Shown here: positions 1-7,755 of the stretch, piece after piece
Position numbering within the stretch: the stretch's first letter is position 1
Layout of the letters: the number at the start of each line of letters is the position of its first letter
Assembly: GCF_003261055.1 (NCBI RefSeq)
Contig: NZ_CP030073.1
Location: 7,378,001 to 7,442,000 of the forward strand
Origin: Streptomyces cadmiisoli
GTDB taxonomy: Bacteria > Actinomycetota > Actinomycetes > Streptomycetales > Streptomycetaceae
Direction of reading: 5' to 3'
Length of the DNA stretch: 64,000 nt
Translations under genes and position numbers: made by a program
Notes under the pieces: model-generated
Seen by the model: the letters and a program-made list of their open reading frames with translations, nothing else
Databases searched by the model: none
What the model was told of the DNA's origin: nothing

Positions 1-1
1 G

Positions 2-619
2 CTGGTCGCGGATGTCCTGGTCCGCGCCCTGGAACTCGGCGGTACGCCGGTCTGGGCACTCATGTCCGGCGACCGGGACCGGGCCGAACTGCGCACGGCC
101 TGCGCCGCGCTCGGCGTCCGGCCGCTGGAGGACCGCCGCGACACCGGCGCCGCTCCGGCCGGGGCCCGGGTCATCCATGTGGCGCAGGAGGGCGGGACGA
201 CGTCGGACGGGATCTGGATCGGCGTCGCGCCCGTGGACCCCGGGCCGGTGCTCCTCGGGCAGGGCGTCGTGGGCGGGGTGAACCCCGACGTGCTGCGGCT
301 GGCGCTGCTCGCACCGCGCAGAAGCACTCCGGTGCGCCTCGACGACACCTCCCTGGACGAGGCCCGCGCCGGCCTCGCCCACTGGCGACGGGCCGTCGCG
401 GCCTGGGCCCGCCGGCCCTCCCGGCCGGTCCCCGACGAACTGCGTGAACAACTGCGCGGTGCCTGGGAGGACGACCTGGACATCGCCTCGGTGCTGCGCG
501 TCCTGGGCCGGGTGGAGAGCGAGCCGGAGCTGCCGGACGGAGCACGCTTCGAGACGTACGCGTACGCGGACCGGCTGCTCGGACTCGAACTGACCCGGGA
601 CCTGGGAGCGGCGGCATGA
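2..619 (+). CDS. Degenerate cysteinyl-tRNA-synthetase-like protein, 3' part only
   Basis: The frame is open at the left edge of the window, so only the last 205 codons are seen. The stretch around residues 'LRLALLAPRRSTPVRLDD' followed by an alanine-rich helical region resembles the end of the catalytic core and the helical domain of cysteinyl-tRNA synthetases (compare the 'LRYALLS..YRSPL' segment of that family). No KMSKS signature is present where it would be expected; the equivalent place reads 'GQGVVGGVNPDVLR'. I therefore think this is a paralogue that no longer charges tRNA, but the missing N-terminal half could change that. Its stop codon overlaps the next start as ATGA, so the two genes are probably translated together. 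Function unknown. Confidence 0.6.
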   Translation: MVADVLVRALELGGTPVWALMSGDRDRAELRTACAALGVRPLEDRRDTGAAPAGARVIHVAQEGGTTSDGIWIGVAPVDPGPVLLGQGVVGGVNPDVLRLALLAPRRSTPVRLDDTSLDEARAGLAHWRRAVAAWARRPSRPVPDELREQLRGAWEDDLDIASVLRVLGRVESEPELPDGARFETYAYADRLLGLELTRDLGAAA

Positions 620-1158
620 CCGCGCGCGACAAGGCCCGCCCGCTGCGCCGGCTGGTGGTGCTGCGGCACGCCAAGTCCGCCTGGCCGGCCGGGGTCACCG
701 ACCACCAGCGCCCCCTCGCGCCCCGGGGCCGGCGCGACGCCCCGGCGGCCGGGCGCGCCCTCGCCGAGGCCGACTGCCTGCCCGACCTCGCCCTGTGCTC
801 CACCGCCGTACGCGCCCGCCGCACCTGGGAACTGGCATCGGCACAGTGGGGCACCCCGCCGCCCGTACGGCACGATCCGCGGCTGTACGCGGCCGGAGTC
901 CCCGATCTGCTGGGCGTGGCGCACGAGGTGCCGACGGAGGTCCACACGCTGCTCCTGGTCGGGCACAACCCCGGTCTGGAGGAACTCGTCCTGTCGCTGG
1001 CCGAGGACGGCCTGGGCGACACCCTGGACAGGGTGCGGTCGAAGTTCCCCACCTCGGCGATCGCCGTACTGGACTGGCACGGGGGCGGCTGGGACACCCT
1101 GACGCCCGGACGGGCGCTGCTGACGGCGATGCTCGTGCCGAGGGGGAAGAAGAAGTAG
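616..1158 (+). CDS. SixA-type phosphohistidine phosphatase (histidine phosphatase superfamily)
   Basis: The 180-residue protein opens with the phosphoglycerate-mutase-fold signature 'LRHAKSAW' (catalytic His18, with the flanking Arg17) and has the second conserved histidine in 'GHNPG' (His117). SixA-type enzymes remove phosphate from phosphohistidine, originally shown for the ArcB phosphotransfer domain of E. coli; actinobacterial members are usually annotated by similarity only. The length is right for a single minimal catalytic domain with no extra region. The start overlaps the upstream stop (ATGA), which fixes the start and suggests translational coupling to the synthetase-like gene. Substrate is unknown; a small-molecule phosphatase role is equally possible. 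Confidence 0.85.
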   Translation: MTARDKARPLRRLVVLRHAKSAWPAGVTDHQRPLAPRGRRDAPAAGRALAEADCLPDLALCSTAVRARRTWELASAQWGTPPPVRHDPRLYAAGVPDLLGVAHEVPTEVHTLLLVGHNPGLEELVLSLAEDGLGDTLDRVRSKFPTSAIAVLDWHGGGWDTLTPGRALLTAMLVPRGKKK

Positions 1159-1196
1159 GGCGGCCGCTCCCGGACCGGCGCACGCACGCGTACCGC

Positions 1197-1202
1197 ATAG
1201 GC
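1197..1202 (+). promoter_or_regulatory. Candidate -10 box (TAGGCT) for a leaderless transcript
   Basis: TAGGCT lies 7 bases before the ATG of the downstream gene. This matches the Streptomyces -10 pattern TAgnnT, and the spacing would put the transcription start at or very near the A of the ATG, giving a leaderless mRNA. There is no purine-rich ribosome binding site before this ATG, which fits. No clear -35 hexamer is visible. Confidence 0.4.
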
Positions 1203-1209
1203 TGGCACG

Positions 1210-1836
1210 ATGCAGGACGAGTACCGGACGGTCGCCCGCGCGGGCGTGCACGAGACCGAGGTCAACCGCTCGCGCTTTCTGTGCGCCGTCGCCCCGGCGG
1301 CCACGGAGCAGGAGGCCCAGGACTTCCTCGCCGCCGTGCGCAAGGAGCACGCCGACGCGACGCACAACTGCTGGGCGTACGTCATCGGCGCCGACGCCTC
1401 CGTCCAGAAGGCGAGCGACGACGGCGAACCGGGCGGCACCGCGGGCGTTCCCATGCTCCAGATGCTGCTGCGCCGAGACATGCGCTACGTCGTCGCCGTG
1501 GTCACGCGCTACTACGGCGGGGTCAAGCTCGGCGCGGGCGGCCTCATCCGGGCCTACGGCGGAGCCGTCGGCGAGGCCCTGGACACTCTCGGCACGATCA
1601 CCCGGCGCCGGTTCCGGCTGGCCACGGTGACCGTCGACCACCAGCGGGCCGGCAAGGTGCAGAACGATCTGCGCGCCACCGGCCGCGCGGTGCGTGACGT
1701 GCGCTACGGGGAGGCGGTCACGATCGAGATCGGCCTGCCGGACGCCGACGTGGCGGCGTTCCGGGCCTGGCTCGCCGACGCCACGGCCGGGACGGCCGGG
1801 TTCGAACTGGGCGGGGAGGCCTACGGGGACGCGTAG
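1210..1836 (+). CDS. YigZ / IMPACT family protein
   Basis: The 208-residue protein has the two-domain layout of the YigZ/UPF0029 family: an N-terminal IMPACT domain with the conserved block 'HNCWAY...DDGEPGGTAG.PML' and 'VVTRYYGGVKLGAGGLIRAYG' (roughly residues 55 to 120), then a DUF1949-like ferredoxin-fold C-terminal domain (about 140 to 200). Eukaryotic IMPACT regulates the kinase GCN2; bacterial members have no settled function, though a role linked to translation or nucleic-acid binding has been proposed. The ATG is supported by the -10-like box just upstream and by the immediate start of homologous sequence. It is not overlapping with the phosphatase gene and probably has its own promoter. 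Confidence 0.88.
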   Translation: MQDEYRTVARAGVHETEVNRSRFLCAVAPAATEQEAQDFLAAVRKEHADATHNCWAYVIGADASVQKASDDGEPGGTAGVPMLQMLLRRDMRYVVAVVTRYYGGVKLGAGGLIRAYGGAVGEALDTLGTITRRRFRLATVTVDHQRAGKVQNDLRATGRAVRDVRYGEAVTIEIGLPDADVAAFRAWLADATAGTAGFELGGEAYGDA

Positions 1837-1992
1837 CGGAGGCGGCCGCGTCGAGCGGCGCCCTCCGCGTTCCGCCCCGTGTCCGTCCGGTGCGGGCGCC
1901 GCGCCCGGAGCGCGGCATCGGCGGCCGGCCGCCTCGAGCAGGGCGCGGTACGCGACGGCCCGGTGCGTGCGGCCGTGCGAACCGGCGGGCCG

Positions 1993-2190
1993 TCATGCGT
2001 CTATGACGGAAATGGCGGTGCCGGGACAGGCGGTGACGGCGTCCTCGACCGCCGAACGGTGCTCCTCGGCGGGTTCGGGGTCGAGCAGGAGGACGGTGCC
2101 GTCCTGGTCGGACTGGTCGAACACCTCCGGCGCGGACAGCACGCAGTTCCCGGCGCCGCAGCACTTGTCGTGATCAACGATGACCTTCAT
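1993..2190 (-). CDS. 3Fe-4S ferredoxin, last gene of the P450 operon
   Basis: A 65-residue protein with the pattern Cys-Cys-Gly-Ala-Gly-Asn-Cys near residues 10 to 16 and a Cys-Pro at residue 55. The C-x5-C...CP arrangement is typical of the small [3Fe-4S] ferredoxins that hand electrons to bacterial cytochromes P450. It lies about 70 bases downstream of the P450 stop on the same strand, which makes it an obvious redox partner. It differs clearly in sequence from the second ferredoxin at the head of the same operon, so they are not a recent duplication. The ATG choice is supported by homology starting at residue 1 (MKVIVD...). Confidence 0.88.
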   Translation of the reverse strand: MKVIVDHDKCCGAGNCVLSAPEVFDQSDQDGTVLLLDPEPAEEHRSAVEDAVTACPGTAISVIDA

Positions 2191-2258
2191 GTCGTTCCCT
2201 TCTGCCCGGCCCCTCGGCCGGGCCGTCGGTGTACGGCCGTGGTGAGCACCCCCGGTCG

Positions 2259-3494
2259 CTACGGACGGATCCCGTCGCAGGCGATGGGCAGATGCCGCGG
2301 GCCGCGCAGTACCGCGTTCTGCCGGTACGGGGGCGGGTCCTCCAGCAGCCGCGGATTCTCCAGCCGGCGGGCCAGCTCCGCCAGGGCCGTCTGGGCCTCC
2401 AGCCGGGCGAGCGGCGCGCCGAAGCAGCTGTGGATGCCGCTGCCCAGGCCGAGATGCTGGTTGTCCCGGCGGTCGGGGTCGAAGCGGTCCGGGTTCTCGA
2501 AGCGCTTCGGGTCGCGGTTGCCGGACGCGAGGACCAGCCACAGGGAGGCGCCCTTGGGGATGGTCACGCCGTGGACCTCGATGTCGGCGAGAGTGGTGCG
2601 CTGCGGCACGAGCTGCACCGGCGGTTCGTAGCGCAGCAGCTCCTCGACGAGGGGCACCGCGAGCCGCGGCTCCGCGCGCAGGCGTCGCAGCACGTCGGGG
2701 TGGCGCAGCAGGGTCAGCATCCCGTTGGTGACGAGGTTGACGGTGGTCTCGTGCCCCGCGATCAGCAGCAGCGCGGCCGTGCTGAGCAGTTCCATCGTGG
2801 TCATCGCGCCGTCCGGGCCCTTGGCCGTGGCCAGTTCGGAGAGCATGTCGTCGCCGGGGTTCTTGCGGCGTTCCTCGATCAGACCGGCCAGGTACATGCC
2901 CAGCTGCATACGGGCGTCGTGGGCGACCTTGCCCCGCTCGGCGGGATCCGCGTCCGGATCGGGGTCCAGGCTCGCCGCGATGGTGTCCGCCCAGCTGTGG
3001 AAGCGGGCCTCGTCCTCACGCGGCACACCGAGCAGCCGGCAGATCACCGTCACGGGGAAGGGGTACGACACCGCTTCCACGAGGTCGATCCGGTCGGTGT
3101 CGCCGATGCCGTCGATGAGGCCCGTGACGATCTCGTGCAGCTCCGGGCGCATCCCGTCGACCCGGTGCGGGGAGTGCGGCGGGCCGAAGGGCCGGTTGGT
3201 CATCCGCCGCAGCCGGTCGTGCTCCGGCGGGTCGAGCCGCAGGAAACTCGGCGGCAGGGCGCTGTCCCCCTGGGACGACTCGGCCAGCGGGTCGCCGGCC
3301 GTCGACGCCAGGTTGCTCGCGTCGGAGCTGATCCGCGGGTCGTGCAGCAGGCTGCGGATCTCGTAGTAGGTGCCGATGACGTACGGCCCGCCCTCGTCGT
3401 GGTGGACCGGCGTCTTCCGCAACTCCTCGTAGAGCGGGTACGGGTCGGCGCGGTTGGCGTAGTCCAGGATCTGGTGCAGCAGGGATTGCGTCAT
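2259..3494 (-). CDS. Cytochrome P450 monooxygenase
   Basis: The 411-residue length is standard for a soluble class I bacterial P450. The I-helix oxygen-activation motif reads 'LLLIAGHETT', the K-helix ExxR motif reads 'EELLR', and the haem-binding loop reads 'GSGIHSCFGAPLARLE' with the axial cysteine in place. 'LRLDPPEHDRLRR' is the usual C-helix motif. Downstream and upstream genes supply two ferredoxins and a reductase, so the operon encodes a complete electron chain. The substrate cannot be deduced. The ATG at 3494 follows a GAGGA-like sequence and is 25 bases after the reductase stop. Confidence 0.95.
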   Translation of the reverse strand: MTQSLLHQILDYANRADPYPLYEELRKTPVHHDEGGPYVIGTYYEIRSLLHDPRISSDASNLASTAGDPLAESSQGDSALPPSFLRLDPPEHDRLRRMTNRPFGPPHSPHRVDGMRPELHEIVTGLIDGIGDTDRIDLVEAVSYPFPVTVICRLLGVPREDEARFHSWADTIAASLDPDPDADPAERGKVAHDARMQLGMYLAGLIEERRKNPGDDMLSELATAKGPDGAMTTMELLSTAALLLIAGHETTVNLVTNGMLTLLRHPDVLRRLRAEPRLAVPLVEELLRYEPPVQLVPQRTTLADIEVHGVTIPKGASLWLVLASGNRDPKRFENPDRFDPDRRDNQHLGLGSGIHSCFGAPLARLEAQTALAELARRLENPRLLEDPPPYRQNAVLRGPRHLPIACDGIRP

Positions 3495-3519
3495 GGCGGG
3501 TCCTCGTGGCCGTGCGGGG

Positions 3520-4911
3520 TCAGCGTGCGGGGGTGAACCTCATCCGGCGGTCGGCCGGCGAGTATCCGCTGAGGGTCACCGTGGGGCCGTGGGTGGGGAC
3601 CGACGGGTCGGGGAAGTCCGCGTCCAACGGCCGGTGCCCGTCCGGGCGCCGGTCGACCATGTGGAACGGCGGCGGGAACGGCGCGGTGGTCTCGATCAGC
3701 TCCTGGTAGAACGGCAGCCATCGTGCGTGGTCGAAGGAGACCGCGCCGATCACACGCCCCTGGTAGCCGTAGACGCCGACGAACCGGTGACTGTCGAGCG
3801 AGCCCTGCGAGACGACGATCTCGGTTCCCATCGACGGGACGCCGACGGACTTGATGTTCACGCCGAACTGCGAGGACCAGAAGGCCGGCACCCACATGTG
3901 GGGCAGCCGGTCGGCGCTCGCACTGAGCATGTTGTGCGCCGCGATCTCCGCCTGGCAGACGGCGTTGCCCCAGTGCTCGAGGGACAGGAACTGGTAGCCG
4001 AACAACGGGTGCGGGGAGCGTGCCACGTCGCCCGCGACGTAGATGTCGTCGGTGACGATCCCGCGGATGTCGAAGGCGCGGCAGCCGGCGTCGCAGGCGA
4101 TACCGCGGGGGCCGGCCCCGAGCCCGGACCCGGCGAGCCATTCGGTGTTGCGGGTGGCGCCGAGGGAGACCACGACCACGTCGGTCTCCACGGTGGCGCC
4201 GTCCGACAGATGCGCGGCACGCACCCGTCCCGTGGCGTCGCCCTCCAGCGCGGTCACCATCACGCCGCACCGCAGATCCACGCCGTGCTCCTGCTGGAGA
4301 TCGGCGGCGACCGCGCCGACCACCCCGCCGAGCGCGCCGACCAGCGGCGAGGCGCCGCGCTCGGCGACGGTGACGGGCAGACCGCGTTCGCGGCAGGCCG
4401 AGGCGATCTCCGAGCCGGTGAAACCGGCGCCGATCACGAAGACCCGCTTGGGTCCCTCGGCGAGCCGCCGGGCGAGTGCGGCGCAGTCGTCGCGGGTCCG
4501 CAGCACGAAGACGCCGTCGAGTTCCGCCTCACGCTCGTGCGGCCACGGCCGGGCCCGCACGCCCGTGGCGATCAGCAGTCGGTCGTAGGGCACCTCGTCG
4601 CCGTCGGCCAGCCGCACCCGCCGGGCGGCCATGTCGAGGCCGGTGGCCGGGACACCGAGCCGCCAGGTCGCGTCGACGTCCCGGCGCCGCGGCAGCGCGG
4701 TGCGGTCGGCGGTGGTCATGCCCAGCAGCACCTGCTTGGACAGCGGAGGCCGGTCGTACGGCGCGTGGGGCTCGTCGCCGATCAAGGTCAGGGATCCGGC
4801 GAATCCCTTCTCGCGCAGGGTCTCCGCGGCGCGCAGACCGGCCAGCGAAGCCCCCACGACGACGATGCGGCCCTCACGTCTGAGCCATTCCAGCGAACCG
4901 TCACCGTTCAC
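3520..4911 (-). CDS. FAD-dependent ferredoxin reductase (rubredoxin/putidaredoxin reductase type)
   Basis: The 463-residue protein has an N-terminal dinucleotide-binding motif 'VVVGASLAGLRAAETL', the family block 'YDRPPLSKQVL', a second nucleotide-binding motif for NAD(P)H 'VIGAGFTGSEIA', and 'DDIYVAGDVAR' near the C-terminal end of the FAD domain. This is the layout of reductases that move electrons from NAD(P)H to small ferredoxins for P450s. It overlaps the upstream ferredoxin gene by 11 bases and is followed after 25 bases by the P450, so it is the middle of one transcript. The first about 12 residues precede the conserved core and the exact start is less certain. Confidence 0.92.
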   Translation of the reverse strand: MNGDGSLEWLRREGRIVVVGASLAGLRAAETLREKGFAGSLTLIGDEPHAPYDRPPLSKQVLLGMTTADRTALPRRRDVDATWRLGVPATGLDMAARRVRLADGDEVPYDRLLIATGVRARPWPHEREAELDGVFVLRTRDDCAALARRLAEGPKRVFVIGAGFTGSEIASACRERGLPVTVAERGASPLVGALGGVVGAVAADLQQEHGVDLRCGVMVTALEGDATGRVRAAHLSDGATVETDVVVVSLGATRNTEWLAGSGLGAGPRGIACDAGCRAFDIRGIVTDDIYVAGDVARSPHPLFGYQFLSLEHWGNAVCQAEIAAHNMLSASADRLPHMWVPAFWSSQFGVNIKSVGVPSMGTEIVVSQGSLDSHRFVGVYGYQGRVIGAVSFDHARWLPFYQELIETTAPFPPPFHMVDRRPDGHRPLDADFPDPSVPTHGPTVTLSGYSPADRRMRFTPAR

Positions 4912-5125
4912 CGGCCACCGCCCCCGCGGGTGCGTCCGTCGCCTCGACGAGGATGGCCTGGACGGGGCATGCCGCGGCGGCCTGCGCCACCTTCCCGCGT
5001 GCCGTGTCCTCGGGCTCCGGGGTGTACAGCAACCCCTCCTCGCCGTGCATGCTGAAGACCTCGGGAGCCAGGAACGCGCACTGCGCGTACCCCTGACAGC
5101 GGTTCAGGTCGACGACAACTCTCAC
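4901..5125 (-). CDS. 3Fe-4S ferredoxin, first gene of the P450 operon
   Basis: The protein of 74 residues has Cys-Gln-Gly-Tyr-Ala-Gln-Cys near its N-terminus and a Cys-Pro at about residue 53, the [3Fe-4S] P450-ferredoxin pattern. The start is GTG at 5125, or the adjacent in-frame TTG at 5128, which is 9 bases from a GGAGAGG ribosome binding site; both give essentially the same protein. It overlaps the reductase start by 11 bases. Together with the ferredoxin at 1993-2190 this gives the operon two different electron carriers, one on each side of the reductase and P450. Confidence 0.85.
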   Translation of the reverse strand: MRVVVDLNRCQGYAQCAFLAPEVFSMHGEEGLLYTPEPEDTARGKVAQAAAACPVQAILVEATDAPAGAVAGER

Positions 5126-5235
5126 CAAGGGATCGGTCCTCTCCGGTGGCCCGCCTCCCCCCAGGGACCATCCTCGGCGGCCGGGGCGCGCGCGGCGAAG
5201 AGGGGGAGACCGTTGGAGTGACCGGGGCGGCCGGC

Positions 5236-5859
5236 TCAGACCGGGGCGGCGGGCCGCCGGCCGCGCAGGATGTGCACCCCGACGATCAGCGCCCAGGCCG
5301 GGAGCACCAGTTCGGACCACGGCACGTCCGCGCCCACCACCAGCAGCGTCAGACCCGCGAGGTAGCCGAGCAGCACGAGCGGGCGGGGGAAGACGCCCAG
5401 GCGGCGGCCGATGGTGGAGGTGGTGAAGATGAACACCGCCGCCATGCGCATGGCGTACGTGGTGAGCAGGACGTAGGCGAAGTGGCGGCCGAACGGCGCG
5501 TGCGGCTGGCTCTCGTCGAGCACCGTGCCGGCCGCGGCCCCGCTGCCGAACAGCGTGGCGACGAAGACCAGCCCGCTGCCGAGGAACACGGTGGACACGA
5601 ACCGGTCCTCGCCCGCGCCGGCCTGCTCGCGCACCGCTCCCATGAACCACAGGAAGGCGATCCCGGCGAACGGGAGCAGCGCCAGCGCCGTCTGCACGGC
5701 GGTCCGCTGCGCGGGGTCGACGGTGATCTCCTCCGCGTCGGCACCGCCGGGCAGGGCGAGGCGCACCAGGACGATCGCCGCGGCCATCAGGATCGCGAAC
5801 ACGACGCCGGCGATCCCGGCGGCCCGGGGTGTCCCGAGGCGCTCGTGGCGTTGCCCCAT
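5236..5859 (-). CDS. Six-helix membrane protein of unknown function
   Basis: The 207-residue sequence has six hydrophobic stretches (about residues 13-36, 58-77, 85-110, 125-150, 160-178 and 182-198), a short cytoplasmic-looking basic N-terminus and a basic 'RGRRP' end. I do not recognise a family motif and give no function. It is on the same strand as the P450 operon but separated by about 110 bases from the first ferredoxin start, so it could be the real first gene of that transcript or an independent gene. The ATG at 5859 is the first methionine and the hydrophobic segment starts soon after it. Confidence 0.75.
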   Translation of the reverse strand: MGQRHERLGTPRAAGIAGVVFAILMAAAIVLVRLALPGGADAEEITVDPAQRTAVQTALALLPFAGIAFLWFMGAVREQAGAGEDRFVSTVFLGSGLVFVATLFGSGAAAGTVLDESQPHAPFGRHFAYVLLTTYAMRMAAVFIFTTSTIGRRLGVFPRPLVLLGYLAGLTLLVVGADVPWSELVLPAWALIVGVHILRGRRPAAPV

Positions 5860-5962
5860 GGTCCCTCGCTCTCTGTCCGGCCCTGTCCGGGCTTCCTTCG
5901 TACAGACAGCAGCAATCCGGGACCGCGCGCCACCGGGGCCGCCGGGCGGACGGCCGTCGTGC

Positions 5963-6940
5963 TCAGTCGGCGGTGCGCAGCAGCAGCTTGCCCGTCGATG
6001 TGCGCGAGCCCATCAGCCGGTGGGCCCCGGCGGCGTCCGACAGGGGGAATTCCGCCGTGACCGGGAGTCGCACGGTGCCGTCGGTGACGGTGCGGAAGGC
6101 GCGCTCGGCCAGCCGGCGCAGCGCTTCGGGAGCCGACCGGGCGAGGGCCAGGACGGAGAAGGCGGCGACGGAGTGTCCCCGTGCGGCGAGCTCGGGCTGT
6201 CCGACGTGCCACGGCGGCGCCCCGCTCGCGTTGCCGAAGGACACCAGGCGCCCGAAGTCGGCCAGTACGTCGAGGCCCGTGCGGAGTGTGTCGCCGCCCA
6301 CCGGGTCGAGGACCAGGTCGACCCCTCTGCCGCCGGTGGCGCGGCGGACGCCGACGGGGAAGGAGGCGGCGGTGAACACGGCGTCGTAGCCGTGGTCGCG
6401 GGCGTGGCCGGCCTTGGCGGGGGAGGAGACCACGCCGTACACGGCACCGGCACCCGCGGCCCGCGCCAGTTGCCCGGCCACCGTGCCGATGCCGCCCGCG
6501 GCGCCGTGCACCAGCACGCTCTCCCCGGCGCGCAGCCGCCCCACCTCGTGGAGCAGGGCGTGCGCCGTCGGCAGCACGGTCGGGAGCGCGGCGGCGGTCC
6601 GCAGGTCGAGGCCCTCCGGGAGGGGGAAGACGGTCGCGGCGTCGGCGACCGCCACCTGTGCGTAGCCGCCGCCGTCGAGGAGCGCGACGACCTCCTGCCC
6701 CGGGCGCAGCCCCTCGACGCCCTCGCCGACGGCGCGGATGCGTCCGGAGACCTCCAGGCCGGGGCGGTGGGGCAGCGACGCCACCCGGTACCCGTCGGCG
6801 CGCGCCTTGAGGTCGGCGAAGTTCACCCCCGCGTGGGCGGTGTCGACGGTGACCTGGCCCGGCCCCGGCTCGGGGATCTCGGCCCGTACGACCTTCAGCA
6901 CCTCGGGACCGCCGTACTCGTGGAACTCGACTGCGCGCAT
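5963..6940 (-). CDS. Zinc-independent quinone oxidoreductase-like protein (MDR family)
   Basis: The protein of 325 residues is a medium-chain dehydrogenase/reductase of the quinone-reductase branch. It shows 'GVNFADLKAR', 'PHRPGLEVSGRIRAVGEGV' in the catalytic domain and the NADPH-binding 'VLVHGAAGGIGTVAGQLA' in the Rossmann domain; the zinc ligands of alcohol dehydrogenases are absent. I chose ATG at 6940 rather than the GTG 12 bases upstream because a GAAGGAAG ribosome binding site lies 11 bases before this ATG but directly touches the GTG. The gene is divergent from an ArsR-type regulator with a shared 220-base spacer that holds inverted repeats, so it is a likely target of that regulator. 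Confidence 0.88.
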   Translation of the reverse strand: MRAVEFHEYGGPEVLKVVRAEIPEPGPGQVTVDTAHAGVNFADLKARADGYRVASLPHRPGLEVSGRIRAVGEGVEGLRPGQEVVALLDGGGYAQVAVADAATVFPLPEGLDLRTAAALPTVLPTAHALLHEVGRLRAGESVLVHGAAGGIGTVAGQLARAAGAGAVYGVVSSPAKAGHARDHGYDAVFTAASFPVGVRRATGGRGVDLVLDPVGGDTLRTGLDVLADFGRLVSFGNASGAPPWHVGQPELAARGHSVAAFSVLALARSAPEALRRLAERAFRTVTDGTVRLPVTAEFPLSDAAGAHRLMGSRTSTGKLLLRTAD

Positions 6941-7046
6941 GAGGGAACGCACTTCCTTCGACAGATCGACAGATCGACAGATCGATGGGCAGATGGATCA
7001 GATGGGTCAGATGGGCGGACCGGAGAGCAGTCAGGCAGCTCGACGG

Positions 7047-7068
7047 GTGTTCAATGAAAAGCGAACAC
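7047..7068. promoter_or_regulatory. Inverted repeat, candidate operator for the divergent ArsR regulator
   Basis: GTGTTC (7047-7052) and GAACAC (7063-7068) form a perfect 6-base inverted repeat with a 10-base spacer. A further GAACACT copy follows at 7091-7097. The position between the divergent oxidoreductase and ArsR genes and about 95 bases before the ArsR start suits an operator. Just upstream, 6958-6984, lies a small run of CAGATCGA repeats that may be unrelated. Confidence 0.4.
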
Positions 7069-7162
7069 TGTGAACTGTATGATGCTCATCGAACACTGGG
7101 CAAGCGGTTCCCGCGTTCCGGCGGGACGTCCGGGCCGGGCCGCGCGGCGTGAGGGGTGGGTC

Positions 7163-7507
7163 ATGGCGAACCAGGCCGCGGGCCGCGGTCACCGTACGGC
7201 GCCGGCGCACACGGATCCCGAGGACGTCTCGGTCCTCACGGCGCTGTCCGCGGTCGCCGACCCCGTGCGCATCCGGCTGATCCGCGAGCTGGCGGGCTCG
7301 GCCGACTGGACGCGCAGCTGCGGCAGCTTCGACGTGCCGGTCGGCAAGGCCGCGCTCAGCCACCACTTCTCGGTGCTGCGCGGCGCAGGCCTGGTCGAGC
7401 AGCGGGACGAGGGGCCCAGGCGGGTCAACCGGCTGCGCCGCGAGGAGTTCGAGGCGCGCTTCCCCGGACTGCTCGATCTGCTTCTGCGCGCCGAGGGTGC
7501 CGACTGA
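7163..7507 (+). CDS. ArsR/SmtB-family transcriptional regulator
   Basis: The 114-residue protein is a single winged helix-turn-helix domain: 'LSAVADPVRIRLIRELAG' opens helix 1-2, 'VGKAALSHHFSVLRGAGLVEQRDEG' is the recognition helix and wing region. No cysteine pair of the metal-sensing type sits in the alpha-3 helix (single Cys in 'SCGSF'), so it is probably one of the non-metal ArsR proteins that regulate adjacent oxidoreductase genes. ATG 7163 is chosen because GAGGGG lies just before it; an upstream in-frame ATG at 7070 would begin inside the putative operator. It is divergent from the quinone oxidoreductase. Confidence 0.85.
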   Translation: MANQAAGRGHRTAPAHTDPEDVSVLTALSAVADPVRIRLIRELAGSADWTRSCGSFDVPVGKAALSHHFSVLRGAGLVEQRDEGPRRVNRLRREEFEARFPGLLDLLLRAEGAD

Positions 7508-7547
7508 GTGCTTCCGGGCGAGTGGTTCCGGGCGGGTGGTTCTGTCT
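7506..7547. repeat. Three 14-base tandem repeats starting in the ArsR stop codon
   Basis: Units GAGTGCTTCCGGGC, GAGTGGTTCCGGGC and GGGTGGTTCTGTCT follow head to tail. The first two bases of the array are the last two bases of the ArsR stop codon. The units are GC-rich and do not encode a continuing protein. Confidence 0.7.
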
Positions 7548-7755
7548 GAGCGGCCCTGTCGGGTTCCCGTGATCCGACGGCCCGGTCAACCCGGACATTT
7601 ACCGCGACTTGTCGCGGGATGCGGGTGACGGACCGAGGCCCGCGGCGGTTCCGCCGACCAGAGGCGTTAGCGTGGTGTTCGTTTACAGTCGGGACGGGCT
7701 GGTTCATGCCGGTCCTCAGGTGCCTTGGGGGAGATGTGCGGGTCGGAGCGGCTTC

